From: Prionace glauca | Lineage: Eukaryota; Chordata; Chondrichthyes; Carcharhiniformes; Carcharhinidae | NCBI GenBank assembly: GCA_037974335.1 | Contig: CM075761.1 | Span: 11,647,790 to 11,711,789, forward strand | Direction: 5' to 3' | Length of the DNA: 64,000 nt | Shown here: in pieces, positions 20,338-32,520 of the stretch | How the letters are laid out: every line of letters starts with the position of its first letter | Position numbering within the stretch: position 1 is the stretch's first letter | Made by a program: the position numbers and the translations under genes | Notes under the pieces: generated by a model | Seen by the model: the letters and a program-made list of their open reading frames with translations, nothing else | What the model was told of the DNA's origin: nothing | The model's database searches: none

Positions 20338-20936
20338 GCTTGGACACTGAATGAAGTTGTCTGACATATGGGCTCCAGGTGCCTATTTGAGCTGGAGCTC
20401 AAGCTGAATGCAAAACTCCGTTGTACATATTTCCATCTCTGAAGCGTGGCAAATTCTTTATTGAGCGAAACTGTACAACTAATTACCTTATTCTGCAGAT
20501 CATTGTTGGTTTAAAAATGAAAGAAAATCAGATACAATGTGGTTCTGCTGCGCAGAGATTACTCACCGGCATATTTAGAAATGCGTTGGAATCACATTGA
20601 GATAACAAACGAAGCATACAATTTTCTTTCTGTGTTATGTTAGACTCACACATCATTCCAACTTAACTGTTCGGAATCAGACGCATCCTTATTGTTATGA
20701 CATAATGATTCATAGTTGTTTAACGAATTTCCAGTGTCAATATGAAGTTTCTGTAACATCTGTTTGAAAAACAATACTAAATTCACTCAGCTCGCAGGAT
20801 CAATCCTACTTAAGAGTAGACCTTCACCTGATTTTCAAAAAATACATATGTTATTATTTCCACCTCCTAATTCTGGCAACGTTGCAGTTCTGACATTTTC
20901 TCCATTCCAGAAGTTCAGGGACATTTCGTCACGTAA
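20338..20936. other. Unassigned intergenic sequence
   Basis: AT-rich, with no recognised gene or repeat. Confidence 0.5.
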
Positions 20937-21325
20937 GAACAGTACATAAGAAATAGGGGCAGGAGAAGGCCATCTAGCCCTTCGAGCCTGCCCCGCCATT
21001 CAATAAGATCATGGCTGATCTAAATGGCTCAGTTCCACTTTCCTGCTTTCTCCCCATAACCCTTAATTCCCTTGCCTACCAAAAACCTATCTACCCGTGT
21101 CTTAAAAATATTTAGCCAAGTAGCCTCCACCACTTCAACAGACAGAGAATTCCAGAGATTCACCACCCTTTGAGTGAAGAAGTCCCTCCTCAACTCCGTT
21201 CTAAACTGCGCCCCCGCCTTAACTTGAAGCTGTGCCCTCTAGTCCTGCTGTCCCTTTTAAGCGGGAAGACTCTCTCTACCTCTACCCTATCCATCCCCTT
21301 CATTATCTTATACTCCTCTATACGT
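20937..21325 (-). mobile_element. CR1-C LINE 3' fragment with target duplication
   Basis: It runs from TAAGAACAGTACATAAGAAA to the RT C-terminal segment. CGTCAC occurs on both sides (20929-20934 and about 21325-21330), consistent with a short target-site duplication. Confidence 0.82.
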
Positions 21326-21330
21326 CACAA

Positions 21331-21737
21331 TTCGCCCTACACACATATTGCTGAAAAAAAAAATGGCACAAAAGGTTTTATTTGAGGATGCATAGACAGC
21401 TATCCGTGACAGTAATTTGTGAATTGGAAGATATCTTTGAGGTGTAACTATTCCCATGTCACCCTGATTGACATGGGCTCCTTACCGCCATGATATTGCA
21501 TTGTATCTACTTACTGTGAAGACTGTAGCCCAGCCCACTTGTGACGAAATGATTCTTTAGTAAATTATATTGAGCATCGGAACAGGATAATGACGTCCAG
21601 GAAATGATTAGGGAATGTAGATGAACACCGCTGGGCAAAGAAATGGTTAATGCAAACCAGAGCACACTCTGTTGACTTCAGTTTAATCTGGGTTGCCATT
21701 TGTTTTTTCTGTGTTTCTAATATGAAATTGGCCTACA
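21331..21737. other. Unassigned intergenic sequence
   Basis: No gene, splice-bounded exon or repeat is recognised. Confidence 0.5.
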
Positions 21738-22578
21738 GGACATAGATAGGATGCAGGAATGGGCGGAGAAGTGGCAGATGGACTTCAACGCGGATAAATG
21801 TGTAGTCGTCCATTTCGGCAGAACCAACGGGATGAACGAGTACACAATCAAGGACAGGAGTCTTAGTAGCGTTGAAGAGCAGAAGGATCTCGGGGTCCGG
21901 GTCCACAGGACTCTTAAATCGGCCTCGCAGGTGGAGGAGGTGGTCAAGAAGGCGTATGGTGTACTGGCCTTCATTAATCGAGGGATTGAGTTTAGGAGTC
22001 GGGAGGTAATGCTGCAACTTTACAGGACCCTTGTCAGGCCTCATTTGGAGTACTGTGCGCAGTTCTGGTCGCCTCACTATAGGAAAGACGTAGAAGCTAT
22101 TGAAAGGGTGCAGAGGAGATTTACAAGGATGTTGCCTGGACTGGGAGGCATGCCTTATGAAGATAGGTTGAGGGAGCTCGGACTCTTTTCCCTGGAGAGG
22201 CGAAGGTTGAGAGGCGACCTGATAGAAGTTTATAAAATGTTGAGGGGAATAGATAGGGTGGACTCTCAGAGGCTATTTCCCCGGGTTGAAATGGTCGCAA
22301 CGAGAGGACACAGATTTAAGGTGCGGGGAGGGAAGTACAGAGGTGATGTTAGGGGTAAGTTTTTCACTCAGAGGGTGGTGAGTGAATGGAATCGGCTGCC
22401 GTCGTCGGTGGTGGAGGCGAACTCGCTGGGGTCTTTTAAAAGACTTCTGGATGAGTATATGGGGTTTAATGGGATTGGGGGTTATAGATAGGTCTATAGA
22501 TGGGTGGGGTTGATGTGATCGGCGCAACTCAAGGGCCGAAGGGCCTGTTTGTGCTGTAATGTTCTATGTTCTATGTTC
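21738..22578 (+). mobile_element. CR1-B LINE with open 246-codon RT C-terminus
   Basis: An uninterrupted frame (21751-22491) runs from MQEWAEKWQMDFNADKCVVVHF through [40 protein letters not shown] and FFTQRVVSEWNRLPSSVVEA. A short 3' UTR ends CTGTTTGTGCTGTAATGTTC with TATGTTC repeats. Lack of damage suggests a fairly recent insertion, but everything before the thumb region is missing. Confidence 0.9.
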
Positions 22579-22589
22579 GATGTCTTTTT

Positions 22590-23505
22590 GCAGAAAGTTA
22601 TGCAAGCACCTTCCCTCCAATAAACAGGAAACCACAAGAGAGCAATTATCAAGAGAAACACTATTGGCTTTAAAATCATGTTCACAACAATCACGGCCAC
22701 AATATCCGCCAGTCGCTGCATTTGTTTTTCAAACCTCTTCGTAAATTAAATCAACAGAATGTTTTCTTGCTGGCTGTGTGGGTTTAATTACGTTAATCAC
22801 ATGCCGAGGTCAGTGTATTTCTTTGCTACAACATTCTGTCCCTTGTACAAGCAAACCTTCAAGATTTGACGCACTTCATGTCAACCGACGTCAAATATTT
22901 GCAATCATTCATAAGGTCAACTAGGTACATAATTGGGCATTCAATTCATCCTCAGTTCTGCCAGTAAATAATTATAGAAGACACTTATATTTTCAATTAC
23001 CATAACTCGATTCCTTTTCGAAGCTTTGCTTGCTTTTGTTTTTTCTGAAAGTCACAATAATTTCACTGGGAACCTCCGATGGACGCTTTATACGACTAAA
23101 CAGCTAAGGAAAATGCCATTAACGTCGCCAGGTGAAATCCACAATGAGAACTCCACTCCCGATTTGCACCATTTATTCCATCTACCAAGGGCAACATCAG
23201 CTTCGATGAATCCAATATCCAACCCTCCTAAACAGCAGCTGAGTTTTTGGCTTCAAGTATTCCATGTACAGATTAAGTTCCATCTTCTACAACTGCCCTA
23301 AATATGCCTCTTGTTTTTATTGCACTAGAATTGCGAATGACCATGTTCCACAAAGCTTGGTCTGCGAACAAGTAGAAATTGCTTCTCGATAATTTTATAA
23401 ATAATGCGGAATTCTTCCAACAGCTCACCTCCCACCCTTCTCTCTTTTTCCACCCAAGCCTTTCTGATCGGTGAATCAGTAACCTCCATTATCAGTACAT
23501 GCACC
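22590..23505. other. Unassigned intergenic sequence
   Basis: Nothing recognisable as a gene or repeat. Short frames carry no domain features. Confidence 0.5.
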
Positions 23506-23519
23506 GGTTACAACATGAG

Positions 23520-23905
23520 GGATCTTGGTACAAAAACTGTCTGTGTGAAGTTTTCACACTCCCCGTGTCTGCGTGGGTTACCTCCGGATTATCTGGTTTT
23601 CTCACACCGTTCCAAACTGTGGAGGGTAGGTGGATCGACCTTGCTAAATTGCCCCTTAGTGTCTAAAGCTGTGGGTAATGTGGATTGGTCGGACTAAATG
23701 ACCCCTTAATCTCCGAGGGTGTACAGGTTAGCTGAATTGGTCATAATACTTTTCCCCTGCCTGTCTGGAAATGAGGTCAATCGGTGGATTGGCGACAGTA
23801 AATTGTACATTACTGCCCAAAGATGTGCAGGTTAGGCTATTTCGCCATGCTACATTGCTGTTTAGCGTCCCAAGATGTGTAGGCTAGGTAAATTACCCAG
23901 GGTTC
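23520..23905 (+). mobile_element. Old V-SINE with internally repeated 3' region
   Basis: The central domain (TTTCACACTCCCCGTGTCTG) is followed by three imperfect repeats of the element's 3' block: TTGCCCCTTAGTGTCTAAAG, then GACCCCTTAATCTCC, then TTGCTGTTTAGCGTCCCAAG. Each is followed by a GTGTAGGTTAG-like string. Confidence 0.6.
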
Positions 23906-24764
23906 AAGAGCTGAGTTCCGGTGGTGGGGCAGCAGGAGAGCCTGGGTCCAGTGTCCTTTCCAACAATCGGTGTTGACAAACGGAGTGACCTCCATGTGCA
24001 CTGTAGATATTGTATGGTTCTCCAGAACTGAACACAGTTGTAAATGAATTGGGTCTGGGATTGCTGGAAGCAGAAGGGTGAAGCAAAAGGAAGATGAAGG
24101 ATAATTTTGACATTAGGACAGATTTTTGAATAGCAAAGAAAAAGTCTGTATTGGTAAATACACAGAAACAGCAACAGAAAGATTGTTCTGGCAAGTCAAT
24201 GATATTTTAAATGCAGTATTGGAGGTACTGTGCGTGCAGTTGTATGGACACATATCTAAATGGATAAATCTGAATTGCACGCATCATATACCCACAATAT
24301 AGAACTTGTCCTCAAGGAATTACTTATAATTAACAATTTTAGGAAATATGAATACACATTGATAATGCGCCGTGTGCAAAGACAATTGTGTTAACAGTGA
24401 GATTGTGAAGTAAACAAGTTTTGTTCATTTAAACTTACAATTTTACTGCTGTAATGCTCGAAGCTTCCCATTTCAAGGATGTCTCCTTTAAGCACCCTTC
24501 CCCCTCACCCCCACCCACCCACCCCCCCGACACCACCGCCCCCCATACCACTGGGGGTATACCTCCCTGTCATTCCACGCACTCAAATGTAATTTCATGG
24601 AGAATCTAAGGATTTCAGTCTTTCTTTCCACCCCTTTGAATTTTGTGAACATTCAGGCGTGTATTGTTTGTTAAAGATGACACATATCATTGTCGGAGCA
24701 GACAGCGTATGGGGTGGTAACCATTTCAAATAAGAACTGGAACAACACATAAGGGTAGGAAACG
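23906..24764. other. Unassigned, with a C-rich patch
   Basis: A C-rich stretch at 24490-24545 (CCCACCCACCCACCCCCCCG) lies in otherwise unremarkable sequence. Confidence 0.5.
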
Positions 24765-25245
24765 AAAACATTTACTAGGATGCCACCAGGACTTGATGGA
24801 TTGAGTTATAAGGAGAGGTTGGATAGACTGGGACTTTTTCTCTAGAGCGTCGGAGGCTGAGGGGTGATTTTATAGAGTTCTACAAAATAATGAGGGGCTC
24901 AGATCAGCAAGATAGTCAACATATTTTCCCAAAAGTCTAAAAGTAGAGGGCATAAGTTTTCGCTGAGAGGGGAGAGATACAAAAGTGTCCAGAGGGGCAT
25001 TTTACTTCACATAGTGGGGGGTGAGTATCTGGACCAAGCTGACAGAGGTAGTAGAAGAGGCGGGTACAATCTTTTAATTTGAAAATCATTTAGACAGTTA
25101 CATGGGTACGATCGGTATAAAGGGACATGAGAGAAATGCGGCAATTTGGATCAGCTTAGGGGTTTTTGAAAATAAAGGGCGGTATTGACAAGTTGGGCTG
25201 AAGGGCCTGTTTCCATGCTGTAAGCCTCTATGACTCTATGACTTT
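24765..25245 (+). mobile_element. Old CR1 3' end, same subfamily as window start
   Basis: TTTACTAGGATGCCACCAGG and GGATTGAGTTATAAGGAGAG match the RT C-terminus. The 3' end CATGCTGTAAGCCTCTATGACTCTATGAC matches the copy ending at 905. Confidence 0.8.
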
Positions 25246-26204
25246 ATTACACTTGCTGAACGCAATGTTAAATCTCAAGATATGCTATTGTTTTCATCAT
25301 TGCGCCGGCCTCCTCTGCAACATTCGTACAGAAACGTGAGAACTGAAAAGATGTTGCTGAATTAAAATGGCAAAATCCAATTTCACTTCATGGACTGAGA
25401 GAATGCTGTTCCATTGTCAACAGTCACACAGTCTTTGCCTGGTCACCATGTTCTAGAGAAGACCAAATTGAGATGCACTAAATTTAAAACAAAAATACAA
25501 ATTAATTGATGCTTCACATTGAGGCGAGGAAACATCAAGGAAACATTTCATGCAATTCCATGGCAACGTTTTGTGGGAACGTGAGCAGGAGGGTAGGGAT
25601 GGTAGAGAAAGCCACTTGGATACTTTCCTGTGAATGCACATTGGGTGAGAGGAATTCAGTGGCGCCACCGTATTATGTAAGACCTTGGTTAGGCAGGCAC
25701 AGTTGGTAATACGATCATTGAACTAATTAATGCGTATTTGTAAGAGACCAAAAAGCAAACAAAGTTTGGGAAAACTCTTAATTTGGAACTATAAGTATAC
25801 ACGGTGAAATTCAGTTATACATTTTAGCTGCCTTATTGAATTGATGCTCTCAGCTGCATGTAATTGTTAATATAGATTTCGAAGAACAGTGGACAAGGTT
25901 ACAGACATAGGAGGAGAGTTGTTTTTTTTTCAGGAAATGAAAGGTTCTCTGCAGTACTTAGAAATATGGCTACTTCGGCGTGTGAACAAAAATAAAGATA
26001 AAAACCTTTATAATTAATTGTGAATTTGGGATTGCTCTCAAATGCTCGGTGAAATAACGATGTGTATCATGAGCAAATGCAGCAGAAGAAATAAAATAGC
26101 AAAATAAATTTTCTCATTGTTGAATATTCACAAATATTACGTCTGAGAGACAACAGATGTGCTGGTTTAATGTGAAATATTGCTTCTAGTTTTGGAAAGA
26201 ACAT
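25246..26204. other. Unassigned intergenic sequence
   Basis: AT-rich, with no supported gene or repeat. Confidence 0.5.
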
Positions 26205-26711
26205 AGAACATAGAATAGAACATAGAACATTACAGCGCAGAACAGGCCCTTCGGCCCACGATGTTGCGCCGACCAGTTACAAAACAATGACCCACTAGCT
26301 TAAACCAATCGTTTTTTGTCCATAAACCTATCCACAGATCTCTTAAACGCCCCCAAACTAGGCGCATTTACAACTGCAGCAGGCAGGGCATTCCAGTCCC
26401 TCACCACCCTCTGGGTAAAGAACCTACCCCTGACATCTGTCCTATAACTACCCCCCCTTAATTTAAAGTCGTGCCCCCTCGTGCTAGCTTTCTCCATCCT
26501 AGGAAAAAGGCGATCACCATCCACCCCGTCCAAACCTCCAATCATCTCACATGCCTCAACGAGATCCCCTCCCAGCCGCCCCCCCTCCAGCGAAAACAAC
26601 CCCAAACCCCCCAGTCCCCCCCCACAGGACCTCCCATCCACACCAGGCAACAAACCAGACACCCGCCAAATCCACCCCCACTCCCCTCCACACAGACAGA
26701 GAGAGACAGGT
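26205..26711 (-). mobile_element. CR1-A LINE copy with clustered A-to-G hypermutation
   Basis: The 3' half (26205-26505) matches other CR1-A copies closely. From about 26515 to 26665 about 25 + strand T-to-C differences appear, against about three of other kinds. On the element's sense strand these are A to G. In protein terms [19 protein letters not shown] becomes LFSLEGGRLGGDLVEACEM: every listed change (R to G, I to V, T to A, Y to C, K to E) can arise by A to G. Beyond 26665 the match to CR1-A fades. Confidence 0.88.
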
Positions 26712-26852
26712 AGAACATAAAACATAGAACATTACAGCGCAGAACAGGCCCTTCGGCCCACGATGTTGCGCCGACCAGTTACAAAACAATGACCCACTAG
26801 CCTAAACCAATCCCTTTTCATCCATAAACTTATCCACAGTACTCCCCAAAAC
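26712..26852 (-). mobile_element. CR1-A 3' tail fragment
   Basis: GAACATAAAACATAGAACATTACAGC leads to AACTTATCCACAG, followed by a junction to CCCC/GGGG-rich DNA. Confidence 0.85.
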
Positions 26853-26914
26853 TATCCCCCTTGGGGGGGTGATGTGGGGGGTGGATGGGATGTGGGGGTA
26901 CCTCTGTCTCTGAG
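26853..26914. repeat. G-rich patch
   Basis: CTTGGGGGGGTGATGTGGGG and GTGGATGGGATGTGGGGGTA. It partly resembles the reverse complement of the C-rich DNA at 26660-26700, so the two could form an imperfect hairpin. Confidence 0.5.
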
Positions 26915-27413
26915 CATAGAACATAGAACATTACAGCGCAGAACAGGCCCTTCGGCCCACGATGTTGCGCCGACCAGTTACAAAACAATGCCCCACTAGC
27001 CTAAACCAATCCCTTTTCATCCATAAACCTATCCACAGATCTTTTAAACGCCCCCAAACTAGGTGCATTTACAACTGCAGCTGGCAGGGCATTCCAGTCC
27101 CTCACCACCCTCTGGGTAAAGAACCTACCCCTGACATCTGTCCTATAACTACCCCCCTTAATTTAAAATCCTGCCCCCTCGTGCTAGCTTTCTCCATCCT
27201 AGGAAAAAGGCTATCACTATCTACCCTGTCTAAACCTCTAATCATCTTATATGTTTCAATGAGATCCCCTCTTAGCCGCCTTCTTTCCAACGAAAACAAC
27301 CCCAAATCTCTCAATTTCTCCTCATAGGATCTCCCCTCCATACCAGGCAACATCCTGGTAGACCTCCTCTGCACCCTCTCCAAAGCCTCTACATCCTTCT
27401 TGTAATGTGGGTT
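26915..27413 (-). mobile_element. CR1-A LINE 3' fragment (unmutated sister copy)
   Basis: The third CR1-A tail in 1.2 kb, same orientation, running to the GLEALERVQ region. It keeps the ordinary [17 protein letters not shown] sequence and so serves as an internal control for the hypermutated copy. Confidence 0.88.
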
Positions 27414-27594
27414 AAACTAGCCACAGCATTTTGCCACAGAATAATTATAAAATATAATTGATTAACGAAACTGAAAATTGTCAATTTGATGATGGCCAAT
27501 AAAAACATGTTCAACTGAGTTACAGTTACATGGGACACTTAACAGGGCAAATAGTTACAAGCAATTGTTTCAAAGCACCTTCATGAAACCAGAA

Positions 27595-27690
27595 GGGAAT
27601 GGGATAAATTTATCTTGGGATTGGACATCATTCGGCACAACATTGATGGCCGAAGGGTCTGTGCTGTGCTGTAATGTTCTATGTTCTAGA
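27595..27690 (+). mobile_element. Solo CR1-type 3' tail
   Basis: CATTCGGCACAACATTGATG, GGCCGAAGGGTCTGTGCTGT and TAATGTTCTATGTTCTA mark a CR1-family tail. A similar one lies at 43.79 kb. Confidence 0.7.
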
Positions 27691-28036
27691 CGCAATAATT
27701 ACTTTTTTAACATTACCCATAATTACATTGACAGATCACAGTGATTTAGGTGTTTACAATGAATTTCAAAGTGAATAAGTCTACGATTGAACTGTCAAAT
27801 GTGCTGCTATCTGACAAGTTTTAATGTCCAGTGGGAATGTTAGTGAGTGAGTGAATGTTAGTGAAGAAGTGACAGGGCAGAATGAGTACTATCCGGAGTT
27901 TGAATGTGTCGGATATGAAGGATGGCTGATGGTGAGATTGCAGCTGGACAGGGTGTCGAGGTGCCAATTAGTGAGCATGTAGATGGGTAGAGTTCTCTCT
28001 CCGTGAAGTGTAATTTGATCCTGGTGCAGTCAGAGC

Positions 28037-28040
<4 letters not shown>
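27691..28040. other. Unassigned; contains a segment repeated at 29.79 kb
   Basis: 27866-27925 (GTGACAGGGCAGAATGAGTAC and GGAGTTTGAATGTGTCGGAT) recurs at about 29793-29850 in altered form. No gene is seen. Confidence 0.55.

Positions 28041-28111
<71 letters not shown>
28040..28111. repeat. (GT)n microsatellite
   Basis: About 36 uninterrupted GT units follow AGAGCG. Confidence 0.97.
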
Positions 28112-28113
<2 letters not shown>

Positions 28114-28305
28114 TGGGATGGGTGTTGCCTCAGTGTATAAGGAGGTAACTGCGTCAGATCGGATTGATGAGTAACTGGGTGAGTCAGAGATTTGCGTCCA
28201 AGAGAATATGATATGGGCAGATTTTTGGGGAGTAGGTAGTTTCTCGTGAGGGAGATTCAGTGATCAGGAGGAAGTCACTGACAAGTGGGGGAGTCAGGTT
28301 GCCCA

Positions 28306-29479
28306 TATAGAACCATAGAAAAGTACAGCTCAGAAACAGGTCGTTTGACCCTTCTTCTCTGTGCCAAACAATGTTTTGCCTAGTCCCACTGACCTGCCCT
28401 TGAACCATCTTCCTCCACATCCATGAACCCGTCCAAGTTTTTCTTAAATGTTAAAAGTGACCCCACATTTACCACTTTATCTGGCAGCACATTCCACACT
28501 CCCACCACTCTGAGTGAAGAAGCCCCCCCCCCCAACACTCAATATTCCCTTTAAACTTTTTCCCTTTCATCCTTAACCCATGCCCCCTGTTTTTTTTTTC
28601 TCTCCCCAAGCTTCAGTGGAAAAAGCCTGCTTGCATTCACTCTATCTATACCCATCCAAATCTTACACACTGCTATCAAATCTCCCCTCATCTTCTGTGC
28701 TCCAGGGAATAAAGTCCTAACCTATTCAATCTCTCTCTGTAACTCAGCTTCTCAAGTCCTGGCAACATCCTTGTAAATCTTCTCCGCACTCTTTCAGCCT
28801 TATTTACATCCTTCCTGTAATTAGGTGACCAAAACTGCACACAATAGTCTAAATTCAGCCTCACAAATGTCTTATATAAACTTACCACAACACTACAACT
28901 TTTATACTCGATACTCCGATTTATAAAGGCCAATGTACCAAAAGCACTCTTTATGACCCTATCCACCTGTGATGTCACTTTTAGGGAATTCTGCACCTGT
29001 ATTCCCAGATCCCTCTGTTCAACTGCACTCTTCAGGGTCCTAACTTTTACCCTGTGCATTCTACTTTGGTTTGTCCTTCCAAAGTGCAATACCTCACAAT
29101 TGCCTGCGTTAAATTCCATTTGCCATTTTTCAGCCTATTTTTCTCGTTGGTCCAAATCCCTCTGCAAGCTTTGAAAACCTTTCTCACTGTCCACTACACC
29201 TCCAATCTTTGTATCAGCAAATTTGCTGATCCAATTGACCACATTATCATCCAGATCATTGATATAGATGACAAACAACAATGGACCCAGTACTGATCCC
29301 TGCGGCACACCACTCGACACAGGCCTCAACTCAGAGAAGCAATCCTCCACTACCACTAGCTGGCTTCTTCCATTGAGCCAGTATCCAATGTACAACGTCC
29401 CCATGTCTACCTAGCGACTGAACCTTTCTAACTAACTTCCCATGGGGGATCTTGTCAAAGGCCTTTCTGAAATCCAGGT
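28306..29479 (-). mobile_element. Older CR1 LINE, main part, interrupted by CR1-C
   Basis: The 3' end reads ATAGAACCATAGAAAAGTAC and CAGAAACAGGTCGTTTGACC in antisense. - strand frames show [80 protein letters not shown] and LDFRKAFDKIPHGKLV. The RT continues at 29866-29998 beyond the CR1-C insert. Confidence 0.88.
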
Positions 29480-29788
29480 ACATAAGAACATAAGAAATAG
29501 GAGCAGGAGTAGGCCATCTAGCCGATCGAGCCTGCCCCACCATTCAATAAGATCATGGCTGATCTGAAGTGGATCAGTTCCACTTTCCCACTCTCTCCCC
29601 TTAATTCCCCTATCAATCGGAAACCAATCTACCTGTGACTTAAATATGTTCAGCGAGGTAGCCTCCACCACTTCAATGGGCAGAGATTTCCAGAGACTCA
29701 CCGCCCTTTGAGTGAAGTTCCTCCTCAACTTTGATCTAAACTGCCCCCCCCCACCTTATTTTGAGGTTGTGCCCTGTAGTTCTGATTG
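29480..29788 (-). mobile_element. CR1-C 3' fragment nested in the older CR1
   Basis: ATAAGAACATAAGAAATAGG starts directly after the RT segment of the host LINE, and CR1-C sequence runs to the AACTTTGATCTAAACTGC region. It is a clear later insertion. Confidence 0.85.
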
Positions 29789-29865
29789 TGAAGAAGGGAC
29801 AGAGCAGAATGAGTACTGTCATGAGTTTGAATGGGTAGGATACAACATATATAGGATAGGTGGAC

Positions 29866-29998
29866 AGCTTCCACCGCCTTCTCTTCATCCGCTTTCCTGG
29901 TGACCTCCTCGAAAAACTCCAACAGATTGGTCAAACATGACTTACCACGCACAGAGCCATGTTGACTCTCCATAATAAGTCCCTGTCTATCCAAAAAT
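29866..29998 (-). mobile_element. Older CR1 LINE, resumed part
   Basis: The - strand reads ESQHGSVRGKSCLTNLLEFF and EEVTRKADEEKAVEAVH, the RT part just upstream of the LDFRKAFDK block at 29.47 kb. Confidence 0.85.
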
Positions 29999-30439
29999 GT
30001 TCATTGTGTTTGTACAGGAGGCTGACCACATATCTCATCGCAGCTGAGGTATAACTGAAATCCACCTGTAATTAAGGAGTTAGTAACGTTGATATCTGTT
30101 CAGCATTTTACAAAATGTAGCCCATGCAAAACAGGAGAGAATGGGATTCAGCAATGGGAGACCTCCGCTCATTGGAATAATATGTGGGACATCGGAACAT
30201 GGCTGTGGTGGTTGGAAGTCAATCATCTCAGTTTCAGGATATGACGACACATATTCCCCAGGATAAACGCCTTGGTCTATGACGGGCCTTCCATTTAAAG
30301 GTCACATTTTCGCTGACGATTGGAACATTATTCGGGACTCCACTGACATAGAAACAGTTGACGTCCAGTTGCAACAAAATCTTACTTTTTTCAGGCTGAA
30401 GGTATTAACTCACCAAATTAATTGAGTTTTTTGAAGACA
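29999..30439. other. Unassigned intergenic sequence
   Basis: No gene or repeat is recognised. Confidence 0.5.
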
Positions 30440-31490
30440 ATTGATGAGTGAAGGGCTTCGGATAGAATTTGTATAGACTTTGTCAAGTTCCTTCACAAGG
30501 TTCTACACGGTTGACTGATCCGGAAAGTAAATTCATTTTGGATTCCAGGTGGACTAGCTAGATGAATAAGAATGGAAAGCTGTAGCGAAAGGAGATCCGC
30601 AGAGAACCACACTAAAATCTCTGTTGTTTGTCGTGTATATAAATGATCTGGAGGAAAAAGGGGTTCTGATTAATATGTTTGCAGATGACACAAAGTTTGG
30701 TGGAGTTGTTGATAGTACAGAGGATTGTCAGAGGATACAACAAGATAAATAAATGGAGATTTGGGCACGGAAATGGCAGATGAAGATTATTCTGGAAAAA
30801 ATGTGACGTGATGTACTATGGAGGATCAAATGTAAATATGAATCCTACTGTAAATGACAAAAGTCTGAGGAATCTTAACATACAGAGGGATCTGGGCGTG
30901 CAGGTCCACCGTTCTCTAAACACAGATGACCAAGGCGGTAAAGAAGGCATATGGCATGTGGCGTTCATCAGTTAGGGCACTGAACACAAGATTTGGGAAA
31001 TCATGTTATAGCTACATAAATCTTGTTGAGGTTACATTTGGAGTAATGTGTGCAGTTCTGGTAACTCCAATACCAAAACAACGTTGAGGCCTTTGAGAGA
31101 GTGCAACGAAGGCTCACAAGGATGTTGTCTCGTGGTGAGGGTGTTGGCTTTGAAGTGGGGTTGAATAAACACGGGATGGTTTCATTGGAAAGTTGGGGGC
31201 TGATGGCAGACTGGATAGATTTCTACAAAATTATGATATTCATAGACATGATGGATCGTCATAGGATTATTCCTAGGGTGGAAGTGTAACTTACTGGGGG
31301 CACTGGTTCAATGTGAGAGGGGACAACTTTAAGGAGATGCTTTATATAGGGTGTGGGAGGGCTTGCAATGCACTTTCGGAAGAGGTGCAGGTAGCAGGCA
31401 GAATAGCAACGCGTGGAAGGCTCCTGGATGGGATGAATCGGGAGAGAATAGAAGGATGTAGACTGAATAAGAGCAGTCATTTTTTAATCA
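30440..31490 (+). mobile_element. Old CR1 relic, RT through C-terminus
   Basis: + strand segments include DFVKFLHKVLHG-like, FVVYINDLEEKGVLINMFADDTKFGG (FADD preserved), IHRSLNTDDQGGKEG-like and VQRRLTRMLSRGEG. Many frame breaks. Confidence 0.8.
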
Positions 31491-31494
31491 GGTA

Positions 31495-31854
31495 ATTCGA
31501 GCAGGATCATTCGCATAGGTTTTGATAACAAAAGTAAAATTAAATAAATAAGCAAATAAACCTTCAAATATAAGAAATAATCTTTGAAAAAAAGTCACCC
31601 TATTTTGGAGATCAATAATGCAGTTGAATAAAGACAAAGAACCACATTTGTTTTAAAATAAATCATGATTTTGAAAGATTATCCCAGAAGATTTGCATGG
31701 AACTGAAATTGTAACACCAGGCTAGCGAAATAAGAAGTACACAATGACAAGCAGGCTGAATGCAATAAAAGGGGGTTACCCCTTCAAAAAACAGTGGACC
31801 ACTGTTACAACAATAGGCGTAGTGGGTACAATAATTTTAACCTGGGCAGATTAA
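31495..31854. other. Unassigned intergenic sequence
   Basis: AT-rich, nothing recognisable. Confidence 0.5.
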
Positions 31855-32520
31855 ATTGACATCTGTTTGATTCATTCCTGAACATGGCTGTTGCTGCCTG
31901 GCGAGCATTTATTGCCCATCTCAAGTTGCCCTTGAGAAGGCGAGGTGAGCCGTCTTTTTGAACTGCTGCTGTCCCCACGCTGTGAGTTGACACCCAATGC
32001 AATTACGGAAGGAATTCCAGGAGTTTGACCCAGCAAGTGTGAAGTAACAGTGATACATTTCCAAATCAGAATAGTGAGTGGCTTGGAGGGAAACTTATAG
32101 GTGGCGGTGTTCTTCTGTATCTGCCGTCCTCATCCTTCGAGATGGAAGTTGTTGTGGGTTTGTAAGTTGACGTCCCAAGTGCACATTGCTGTGACAGAGT
32201 TTTTGGATGTTTCTGGATCTGCTGCCAATGTGTTAATGTGGACAGTCCAGTTGAAAGTGTGGTCAATATTCCCCTCAAGAATGTTGACAGTTGGCGATTC
32301 AGTGGTGGTCACATCATACATTATCAAGGTGCGGTGGTTAATTTGCCTGTTTTTGATACTGATCATTGCCGATTACTGGGCAGATAAAATTGACATCTGT
32401 CTGATGCATTCATAGTACGGCAATATGTTACTTATCAGGTCAAACCTGAACATTTTACAGTGAAACAAAGTTTGCTTCAGTATCTGAGGAGTCGCGAATT
32501 GCGCTGCAAATTGGGCATTC
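31855..32520 (-). mobile_element. Non-CR1 LINE, RT C-terminal part and 3' end
   Basis: The - strand reads RQINHRTLIMYDVTTTESPT and VNILEGNIDHTFNWTVHINT, a non-LTR RT thumb-like region. The 3' end is the reverse complement of the GCAATAAATGCTGGCC end at 16.0 kb. Clade not settled. Confidence 0.65.
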
